A stretch of 64,000 nt of DNA, from positions 992,001-1,056,000 of the forward strand of contig NW_027043829.1 of the NCBI RefSeq assembly GCF_037102585.1. The letters run 5' to 3'. Shown piece after piece: positions 43,477-52,500 of this stretch. Below the pieces are notes generated by a model. It ran no database searches. It was not told the DNA's origin and worked only from the letters and a program-made list of their open reading frames with translations. Position 1 is the first letter of the stretch, and each line of letters begins with the position of its first letter. The position numbers and the translations under genes were made by a program. The stretch is from Saccharomycopsis crataegensis (Eukaryota; Ascomycota; Saccharomycetes; Ascoideales; Saccharomycopsidaceae).

Positions 43477-44538
43477 ATGTCACTAACAAAAAGACAGAAA
43501 ATTGATGATAAAGGATCGCCGTACCAGTTGACAGTATCCCAACTTGGGAGTGACTCTTCTTCCAGAACCTCATCTTTAATAGAACCGGCCCTTGTGCTTG
43601 AAGGTCATCAAGGAACCGTTCTTGCCTCAAGATTCAATCTTGACGGATCAATAATTGCCTCGGGTGGCACTGATAGGAAAATTTTTCTATGGAATACTCC
43701 AACACAAGATTTCAAGGACTCTGATGCGCCATTGAACTTTGTGGTGATGCCTGGACATAAGAGTGCCATAACATCAATTCGTTGGTTCAAAGGCGGGGAA
43801 TCGTTGGTTACATCAAGCGCTGATAGATCTATTGGTCTTTGGGATTTAACTACTGCCAAAAGAATCAGAAAGTTTGTGGGTCATGAAATGACAGTAAATG
43901 AGGTGGACACGGTGATTAATTTCTCAAGGGATGAGCTTATTGCCAGTGCTTCTGACGATGGGTGTGTGTGTCTATGGGACTCTAGAGAAAAGACTTTCGT
44001 GGAGAAAATTAAAACAGACTTCCCGTTGATGACGGTGGTGGCAAATAATGGATTCAAAGAGCCAAATTTAGTGTTCACAGCTGGTATTGATGCTACTGTG
44101 CTAGCATACGATGTGAGAAATGCCAAAGATCCCTATTTTGAAATTGAAAGTTTGCATTCAGATGCCGTCACATCTCTATCGATATCTGAAGATAATGGCA
44201 CCTTGATTTCAAACTCTATGGATAGCAGTATTAGGGCCTACGATTGTTCAATATCAAATACTGGCTCTAGAGTGAGGTCGATTATATTGGAAGATGCCCC
44301 TTCAGGAAATGAAAAACTCTTGATTAGATCTCAACTATTTAAGGGAAGTGATGATAGAAATCTATTGATTTCAGGCTCAGGAGATAACTCTGTGACGATA
44401 TGGGATTTAGAAGCTTCTAGAATGTTGGGCAAATTACATGGCCATGATGGGACAGTCGTCGATATCGATATCCATCCATATGAGAGTATCGTATTATCAG
44501 GATCGACTGATGGTACGTTAATAGTTAGGGAAGTGTGA
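43477..44538 (+). CDS. U5 snRNP 40K-like WD40 protein
   Basis: A seven-bladed WD40 protein of 353 residues with a short, Ser-rich N-terminus. Blades are marked by LEGHQGTVLASRFN, a DRKIFLWN strand, MPGHKSAITSIRW, ADRSIGLWDL, FVGHEMTVNEV, CVCLWDS and HGHDGTVVDIDIHP-like closings. Blade order and the GHQGTVLASRF start match human SNRNP40 and S. pombe Spf38, a component of the U5 snRNP and the active spliceosome. S. cerevisiae lacks an obvious U5-40K, which supports a yeast of an earlier-branching lineage, and it fits the several introns seen here. It is followed closely by the convergent SNF2-family gene (180 bp between stops). Confidence 0.85.
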   Translation: MSLTKRQKIDDKGSPYQLTVSQLGSDSSSRTSSLIEPALVLEGHQGTVLASRFNLDGSIIASGGTDRKIFLWNTPTQDFKDSDAPLNFVVMPGHKSAITSIRWFKGGESLVTSSADRSIGLWDLTTAKRIRKFVGHEMTVNEVDTVINFSRDELIASASDDGCVCLWDSREKTFVEKIKTDFPLMTVVANNGFKEPNLVFTAGIDATVLAYDVRNAKDPYFEIESLHSDAVTSLSISEDNGTLISNSMDSSIRAYDCSISNTGSRVRSIILEDAPSGNEKLLIRSQLFKGSDDRNLLISGSGDNSVTIWDLEASRMLGKLHGHDGTVVDIDIHPYESIVLSGSTDGTLIVREV

Positions 44539-44718
44539 AATAAGTTTGTAATATAGATATACTTTGTTTCGATGGTGGTTTTTCTTCATTCTGTAATATA
44601 TGGGATCACGCTTGATAAATAATTTACGTGTTCTATTAAGTATTAATTTAAAAGTAATGTTTATTCATTATGGAACATGTAGTATTAAAAAAATTGAGTG
44701 TTGAATTATAACACAAAT

Positions 44719-47700
44719 CTATTCAAACCTCAATACTTTTTTAGGCTTGCGAACGGCTTTTCTCAATTCTGTCATATTACCTGTTTTGATCTGCTCATTT
44801 TCTACTCCAAAGCTTCTTTTCATAACTTCCTCCTCGTTGATGAAAGTGTTGATCTTTAGATGCGATGCATTTATCTTCTCTAAAGCTGTTTGTGTAAATA
44901 GCGGAACTTTCCAGTTCCTCATTGCACCATCTTTCATCCCAATTGGCTTCAACAACTCATAATTCTTCAATCCTTCAAGAGTAGCTTCAGCATTATCATC
45001 CTTAATATGTTGTGTATTCGAAAAATCTGAAGTATCCACAAGAATAGGCCGTGGTGGATCAGATAAAATGGCAGGGGAACTGAATTTGGCATACTCACAC
45101 TCCGAGCCATCGACGGCAAGAAATTCATGGGCTTCGAAATATTGTCTCATACCATTATCGTCATACACGTCTTCAGAAATATCTGTTTCTACTTCACTTG
45201 GCGTAGAATCATTATTTTTCTTTCTCTTCTTTCCCAGCTTATTGATATCACTATTATCATTAAACGAATCATCACTATGAAGTCGACGTTTGTACATCTC
45301 TTCCTCTAGCGTCCCTTTAAGAATAAGAGTTTCGACGTAAACGTCCTTTGTTTGACCAATCCGATGACAACGCTTGATTGCCTGCGCTTCAATGGCTTTT
45401 TTCCACACAGGGTTGATAAAGTACATTCTAGTGGCACCCAAAATAGTCAAGCCATGTGCTGCAAGCTTTAGATCCATAATAAGAGTTATACCAGCCCCAC
45501 GATGCTCGTCAAACTCCAAAAGTTTCGAATTGCGATGAAGCACTGGAATCGACGTCGAATACAAAATGTAATTGAGGCCAAGAAGATCAAGAAGCTCCAC
45601 AAGGTAATATGCGGAATCTTCAAATTGATAGAAGATGATACTTTTTGCGCCAGTGACATGGTGGTCTAACAATCGTGACGCTAAGTATGATAATTTAGCA
45701 GAAGCAGTACCGAGAAGATTAGCATTTCTCGTTAATGAAAGGTCCTCAGGGTCACCGACTGGTGTCAGAAGACGAGGTTTGGTCTCATCGAGAACAGATG
45801 ACATAAGAACAGAATCATTGAGAATATCCGCCCTTTTTCTTTTTTTTGTCAGAGTGTGATGAGGTTTAACGGTGGTCTTAACCTTGGGGTCAGGGGCCGA
45901 GGTAAGGGCCTCAAGATCTGTTATTTCTGATCCATCAGAATCATGTTTCTTTACAAGTTTTCGAATCTTCTTGTCTTGAGTTTTCCAATACCCTTTCCAA
46001 AAAGTTTTTGAGTACTCAGAAATACGTTCCTTAAGTTTCCCGTGATCTTTAACAAATCTATTCTTGAAGAAGAATTTTTGAATAGAGTTGAGCTGCATAT
46101 ATGGATAGACAGATACTGTGGGATCGTTATCAAGATAATCAACACAATAGTTTTTCGCGTAGATACTTGGCAATCCTTCAACAAAAAAAGACATTTCATG
46201 GAGCGATGCATTAAGTTTCCAAATCTTGTTATCAAGAGCAACATGTGCAGCATCAATACATTTTCTGAGTAATACTCTATCACGCACTGTATGATGATAT
46301 TGAGAAGAAGCCCCTTCACGTTTTTTATCTAGGGCGGTTTGGCAAATCTTTACAAGGGTAGTGATATCACTTTGGGAGAACCCGACCCAGTGAAAAGTAC
46401 TGCGTTGAAGATTAGTAATAAGTCTTTTAAGCGATGATCGATTGACAGGATGAAACATATAATCTTGATCAGTTCGTTCAGATGTCACGGCGTTTGCAGC
46501 AAGTACAGCAATAAACAAATTAATTGAAATCTTATTATGAACTGCCGGTTCGACAAATACCGCCTGATGATAAAGAGAGGGAAGAACAATATCCTTCTCC
46601 ACAGTTTTGATAGAATGACGAATGAGTAAGTTAGTCAAAAGATTTGAAAGAGACTCAACTGAGCCATATGAAAGAGTGAGGAACGGCTTAATGAGAGTAC
46701 GGGTGAAAAGAGATGCATCATGTGCCCAAGGTTCGATTTTGAAGAAATTGGAAATAACCAATCCAAGTTTATTTAAATCGTCTTTTGCAGAAAATTTTCG
46801 CTTAATGGCATATTCTTGATGTGTACCTTTTTCAGTATCATTTGAGCCTCTGCTATCTTCTGACTTCTTCGAGTGTACCTGTTCGGAAACGTGTAGCTTT
46901 GTCAAGCCTGAAGTAGGAGTACCACTAACAAGCCAACGCCTTTCAACGTGTAATTCCGATGCCATCTGAACAAGTCTTGTGATCTTTGAGCTCATAGTGT
47001 GTCCTTCATCCACAATAAACCGCTTCCAATACACGTTTTTCAACGGCGAATCACTATCAAAAGATTTGACAAAACTTGATACCCCCATCAAAACCACATC
47101 ATACTTAATTAGCTCTTGAGCACTAGGAAATATATAGTCAGCATTGACAGAGCGAGTATGATAAGGAACATAGAGAACAGAGAGATAGTCATCAAAACAA
47201 TGCTTTTTTATTTCAGATATCCATTGATAATACAAGTTATTTGGGACAACAATCAATGTTGCCAGGGAGAGGAAGAGGGTTCTATCCTCGGAATATTGAG
47301 GGGCAAGTCTGGTAGATTGACGGCGATTTGTAAACAAGCTCTCCGGTATTGTAAATGTGGCGGGATGTTTCAGTAAAAGCTCAATACACGAGGATGGTAA
47401 ATATTCCACGTATTGTTTCCAGGCAATTGAGTTTTTGTTAACAGAATTAGCCGCTATTTCTGATAATTTCTTAAATCTCCTATTTTTTGACATTGGGTAA
47501 AATCTTTGAGGAATCCTGGAAACCTGAGTTTTGGTTGAACATACAAGCGCGAGACAAATACAAGTTTTGCCAAGTCCCATATTCTCTGCAAGTATCCCCC
47601 CGCGAACAGAATCAAAATATTCAGGCACATTTTTGAAGCAGAAGTCCAGGAGGTCCAAATATACATTTCTTGAAGAGTCAAAGCCAATATTCTCATTTTT

Positions 47701-48609
47701 AAGGATAAGGAATTTCACAAGATTCGGCATGAGATGCTTAGAAGGCGCTAGCTCCTTGATAATCATTTCACTGACCGATTGCTTTTGATAGTTGTATAGG
47801 TTGCTTTTAATACCCGGAGTATCATTATTTTGGACAGCAGATATTATCTCTTTGAGCTCGCTATCTTGATGAATTAACTTCTGCATCTGTTCATGATTAG
47901 AGTCCAGGAAATCAATATTATCATAGATGTCTAGAAGAACGTCTTCAATGGTTTTGCCGAGGACACCATTTATCACATCAACTTTTTCTATAGCAAATCT
48001 AATTGATTCATGTTTGATTAGACGATGGATATTATGATATAAACTGTTGTTTGCGCCAAAGTATGGACCGGAACCCAAGAACTTTGATGAAAAAGGTTCC
48101 CATGGTTTCAAGCAAGGGAAGATCAAGAGATTATTAATAAACACATCTTCAAGGGTATCAATATCCCATGATTTTCCTGAGAAGTCAAGGACTTGAAAGA
48201 GATCTGACATGATTTTCCGGTACTTGTTTTCATGCCATTGCAAAGCCTTGCCTCTTCGATATCTGTATCTGAAATCCATGATGGAACTTCTCCCTTCACA
48301 ATCTGCCGGTATAACATAGATCCTGGCAATAATTATGGATTCAGAATGAGGCAAAGGAAAATATTTATAGGTGACTCTAATGTGAAATCTCTCAACCAAG
48401 TAACGAATGTCCATTAATATGCTGGAAAAATTTTGAGGAGCATCATTGCACAACATAGTGTACCGGCGGTTATAGTCGTGAGGAAATGTTAGCCATCGCC
48501 AACCGTCTGGAGCTAAACAATCAAAATTGAGACGTGGGGCATTTCTCAAAACAATAGTTCCCAAAGGTATTAGGTTGTCTAGGTTTGACAAAGTGTTAGT
48601 AAGCTCCAT
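44719..48609 (-). CDS. Large SNF2-family ATPase
   Basis: A 1296-residue protein. The ATPase core begins at about residue 335 with ENMGLGKTCICLAL (Walker A) and has VDEGHTMSSK (DEGH) near 535 and LVSGTPTSGL. The helicase C part from about residue 990 reads SIIFYQFEDSAYYLVELLD and later RCHRIGQTKDVYVETLILKGT (motif VI, near 1085). The N-terminal 330 residues look like a separate domain with LAPDGWRWLTFPHDYNRRYT. I saw no RING finger between the lobes, although the split-helicase layout with a long insert (about 590-980) is like the Rad5/Rad16/Irc20 branch. Probably nuclear; role unknown. Confidence 0.8.
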   Translation of the reverse strand: MELTNTLSNLDNLIPLGTIVLRNAPRLNFDCLAPDGWRWLTFPHDYNRRYTMLCNDAPQNFSSILMDIRYLVERFHIRVTYKYFPLPHSESIIIARIYVIPADCEGRSSIMDFRYRYRRGKALQWHENKYRKIMSDLFQVLDFSGKSWDIDTLEDVFINNLLIFPCLKPWEPFSSKFLGSGPYFGANNSLYHNIHRLIKHESIRFAIEKVDVINGVLGKTIEDVLLDIYDNIDFLDSNHEQMQKLIHQDSELKEIISAVQNNDTPGIKSNLYNYQKQSVSEMIIKELAPSKHLMPNLVKFLILKNENIGFDSSRNVYLDLLDFCFKNVPEYFDSVRGGILAENMGLGKTCICLALVCSTKTQVSRIPQRFYPMSKNRRFKKLSEIAANSVNKNSIAWKQYVEYLPSSCIELLLKHPATFTIPESLFTNRRQSTRLAPQYSEDRTLFLSLATLIVVPNNLYYQWISEIKKHCFDDYLSVLYVPYHTRSVNADYIFPSAQELIKYDVVLMGVSSFVKSFDSDSPLKNVYWKRFIVDEGHTMSSKITRLVQMASELHVERRWLVSGTPTSGLTKLHVSEQVHSKKSEDSRGSNDTEKGTHQEYAIKRKFSAKDDLNKLGLVISNFFKIEPWAHDASLFTRTLIKPFLTLSYGSVESLSNLLTNLLIRHSIKTVEKDIVLPSLYHQAVFVEPAVHNKISINLFIAVLAANAVTSERTDQDYMFHPVNRSSLKRLITNLQRSTFHWVGFSQSDITTLVKICQTALDKKREGASSQYHHTVRDRVLLRKCIDAAHVALDNKIWKLNASLHEMSFFVEGLPSIYAKNYCVDYLDNDPTVSVYPYMQLNSIQKFFFKNRFVKDHGKLKERISEYSKTFWKGYWKTQDKKIRKLVKKHDSDGSEITDLEALTSAPDPKVKTTVKPHHTLTKKRKRADILNDSVLMSSVLDETKPRLLTPVGDPEDLSLTRNANLLGTASAKLSYLASRLLDHHVTGAKSIIFYQFEDSAYYLVELLDLLGLNYILYSTSIPVLHRNSKLLEFDEHRGAGITLIMDLKLAAHGLTILGATRMYFINPVWKKAIEAQAIKRCHRIGQTKDVYVETLILKGTLEEEMYKRRLHSDDSFNDNSDINKLGKKRKKNNDSTPSEVETDISEDVYDDNGMRQYFEAHEFLAVDGSECEYAKFSSPAILSDPPRPILVDTSDFSNTQHIKDDNAEATLEGLKNYELLKPIGMKDGAMRNWKVPLFTQTALEKINASHLKINTFINEEEVMKRSFGVENEQIKTGNMTELRKAVRKPKKVLRFE

Positions 48610-49599
48610 GATCTAAACTCCTTTAATGCTTCTATGTTACATGTGGTTGTTATGGTTTATATTTTTTCCGGGTTTAAATCGCTTCAGCGTCCACACCAAA
48701 GATGCATATTAATACATAATATCACATATAATCATCTATAGATCAGGTTTTTATCAATTGGTAAGAGGTAGAAGTAGTTGTGAAGGGTTGGGTGTGATGC
48801 TCATTTATTTTTCTATTTATCTTCTGCAAACAAGAAAAAGAAAAGGAAAAAAAAAAAAAAATCAATCTTTTTATTCTTCAAGGACTCAAACACTACTAGT
48901 CTTCAGTCTTGAAAAAAAAAAAGAAAAAAAAAAGAAAAGAAAACGAGAGAGAGCAGTTAGACCGCAATCTGTCAAGAAAGATTGATCTCAGTGTGATTTA
49001 TAATTGCATCAGAAAGTACACATCTATTATACCCTGCTCATTACCTCATGGCTGATTCCACCAGTGATCGTTGACACAATTTTGCCCGCAAAAACGAGAT
49101 CCCCTGTTAACACGTGACAGAGTGATAATAGGAGTCCTCTTAGCAAAAATTGGTGAAGGACCTTTTTTTTTTCTTCTTTAATTAAGACAAGTGTATTTTT
49201 ACTACCCAAATCACCCACCGCGTTCCGTAATAACCAGCACAAACACAGGATTCACAAAGAAGAGCACCCAGGGATATCTCTCCAATATTTCCTGTATCTT
49301 CAGATATCCATTTGGTCTTTACAGGGTATCCTGCAGAATTGCTGATTTTGAATTCGGGATTTAAAAAAAAAGAGAATATCACATCTGATTTTTGATCAAA
49401 CGTGGCGAGCTGAGTCCGCTATTGCAACTATTATATACCAATCTATTTAATACCCATTCTCTTTTACTGATCTGAATCAATCATATCATAACGATTCAAA
49501 TAAAAATTGGCTCGCAGACACGTTAAAGAGACTTTCTTTTTTTTTTTTTTTAGTTTCGTGTTCCGGCGTTTTTTTTCTGGTACTAAATAAATCATCACA
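48610..49599. other. Divergent intergenic region
   Basis: Promoters of the SNF2-family gene and the formin gene. It contains A-runs (48847-48862, 48913-48935), a CACGTG at 49111-49116 and a T-run just upstream of the formin start. Small ORFs here lack family signs. Confidence 0.45.
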
Positions 49600-52500
49600 A
49601 TGAATTCATCCAGACAGGGTTCCAGCTCCCTCTTTTCAGGACTCAAGAAACTTGCTTCAAGAAATGATAATGATGGTGATTCCGTGTACTCCTATGACAA
49701 GAGACGTCAACCCAGTATTTCCTCATCTTTTTCTTCACTCTCAACATCAAATCTCTCTCAACATGGCCAATCCTTACATACAATTGACACTAAGCATTCA
49801 ACAGCTCATTCACCACCTTCACCACCCGGTCATCGCTCTTCAAACTTTACCCTCACATACAAAGATATCAATGCTCTTACTGATATTAAACCAATTCCGT
49901 CAGTGAAAACCCACAGCACCAATAACTCGTACCAAAGTTCTAAGCTTGGTAATCTACGGAACCACAGTAATTCACATCTTCGTGCTGCTAGCACAGTATC
50001 TACAAATGCTACAGATTTTCAACTCAAAATGCCTGAAGATCCAGCAGAAATTGAACGCAGGTTTAAGGAACTAATGGCAAAGCGCGACTTCAAGAGTTTA
50101 CCACAAAAAGCCAAGGATGAAATGCACAATTACAGTCCTGCGAAAAAATGGATGCTCATTTATCAAGATGCATTAGGTGATTATCAAAAACAAGAAAGAA
50201 GAACTAAGAAAGGGGAAGAAAGTGTAACACCAGAGTTCTACGTGAAAAAATTGATCGATAAGACCATTACCTTACAACAGTTGAATAATCTTTGGGTCTC
50301 TCTACGTACGGAGCCTGTTGACTGGGTCAACAGATTCATTGAAACGCAAGGAGAAGTTGTTTTGTGTAACGTTTTACAACAATTGCATACAAGAACAAGT
50401 CACCAAACTATGTCTGCAGATGAGATGTTAGAGCGCGAATTCTCTTTGATCAAATGTGTAAAGGCTATCTTGAATATTGGGGAAGGGGCTGATATGGCGA
50501 TTTCCTCCAAAGTTTGTGTTCCTGCAATCATGAATGCTTTGATTTCTCCAAAGTTGATAACAAGAAAGACGGTCACCGAAATGTTGATCTTTTTAGCTCA
50601 CTGGAAAGCTCCAGAGGGTTACAAACAAGTTTTGGCAGCCTTAGGTAACTTGAACGGTGATTCCATATATCCTTATATTAAGGGCATGGATAAGTTTCTA
50701 GGAAAAAAGAAAGATAGAAGAGAAAGCCACATGAATGGAAGCTCTTCGAAAAAACCACGGATATTTGAAGAATGGTTTCATGCAGTTAGCGAAACACTAG
50801 ATGGCCGTGGTAAAATGGGATCTCTTGTGGGTGCCTCTGAGGAGTTCAAGGCTAACGGCCAATCAGGTGAAACTCAACTTCTGGAATATGTCTTGGCAAC
50901 AATGTTGTTGATCAACAGTATTGCTACGGGTGGCGAAGATTTTAGATCTCGTACTCATATTCGCGCAAAGTTCAGAGGGGCAGGCGTTAGTAGGTTGTTC
51001 AAGCGTTTCCAGGAATTAGGAAATGATCGAGTTGACGATGCAATCAGGGAGTTTGAAGAGCAAGCTGCTATGGATTATGAATCATTGGTGAAAGCTGACA
51101 GAGTTGGAACAAATGTCAATATGAATGATCCAGTGTCTTTGGTCAACCAAGTATGGCATAAAGTTAAAGGCAGTGAAGCAGAAGGTTATTTCTTGTCAAC
51201 AATGCAGCATATGTTTTTAGCTCAAGCCGATCCAATGAGAAGCAATGATTCGAAAGAATTATCAAAATCATTCAGATTAATTGATGGAATTGTGTCTGGT
51301 GTCTCTATGCATAACACAAGCTCTGATGAAGAAACTTCTATCAATATCGCTATTCAACGAATGTTTTCCGGTTTACAGAGTGATGAAATGGCAAGAAGAG
51401 CCTTACAAGAAGCCAAAGAGGCAACAAAACGTGCAGAAGAGGCTCGCGCTCAACGTGACGAGTTAGCAAAACAATTGTCTGTGGGTGCAAATGGCATGCT
51501 CGAGAAATTGTCAAAAGAATTAGAAGAGCAAGAGATTGTGTTAATGCGCCAAAAGCGTATGAATGATCAACTAACAGTAGAACTTGATGATTTGAAAAGA
51601 CAACATCTTTCTGATAAACAGCAACTGGAACTTGAGATGCGTGAATTATTCGTTGCTATTAATGGTAATAGCGCTATTGACCAGCCTAGCGGTAAGAATG
51701 AAATTTTATCTGAAATTCAAAACAGGTTGATGGAGAAGCGTATTGGCTACAAAAAACAAAGCAATACTTGGAATAAAACTGTTGAGCCAAATACTAGGCT
51801 CAGATCACTTCGTGATCAAATGGATGATTTGGGGCGTCAAGCTAGAGAATTGGAAATGACTGATTTCCAGACTCACAAGAAAGAAGCGCCACCAATCAGT
51901 TTTACTTCGCCAGTTTTGTATCAGCAAACTCAACCTAGACCAGTGAGAGAGGATGATTTGGATAAGCTTAGCAAGCTCAAGAAGAAGTTAGAAAGCTTGC
52001 AACAAGATTCTAATGATATCATCAAATATTCTTCTGATGAAAGATTTGCCGAGATCATGAGACAAAAGAAGTATATGGCATATGATCGTTTGAACCAGTT
52101 AAGTAGTTCATTCCAAGATTTCAACATTGATTTCGATATTCCTGAAACCGCCGTTGATAAAAGAAACTCCTTGACTTCAGATTTCAAGAGCAAATTGAAG
52201 GACGAACTAGATGAAGTTCAGAGACTAAAGATGCAGCTCCAAAAACGTTTGGAGGAACTTTCAAAGAATGCCCAAATCTCAGAAGTTGATGAGGAAAATA
52301 ATGAGCTGTTCCAAAAACTTGAGAGCAAATATATCGGCGGTAAGTCTACACAACCTTCTATCGGTGAAGTTCTCAGTGGCCATACTATCTTACCGGAAGT
52401 TAAATCTGGAAAAGCAAACGAGGCCTTCAATTCAGTTCTTTCAGAAATAGTCAACAAAAAGGCAGGAACTGCGGCGCCAGTAGATATTTCAATTGGGAAG

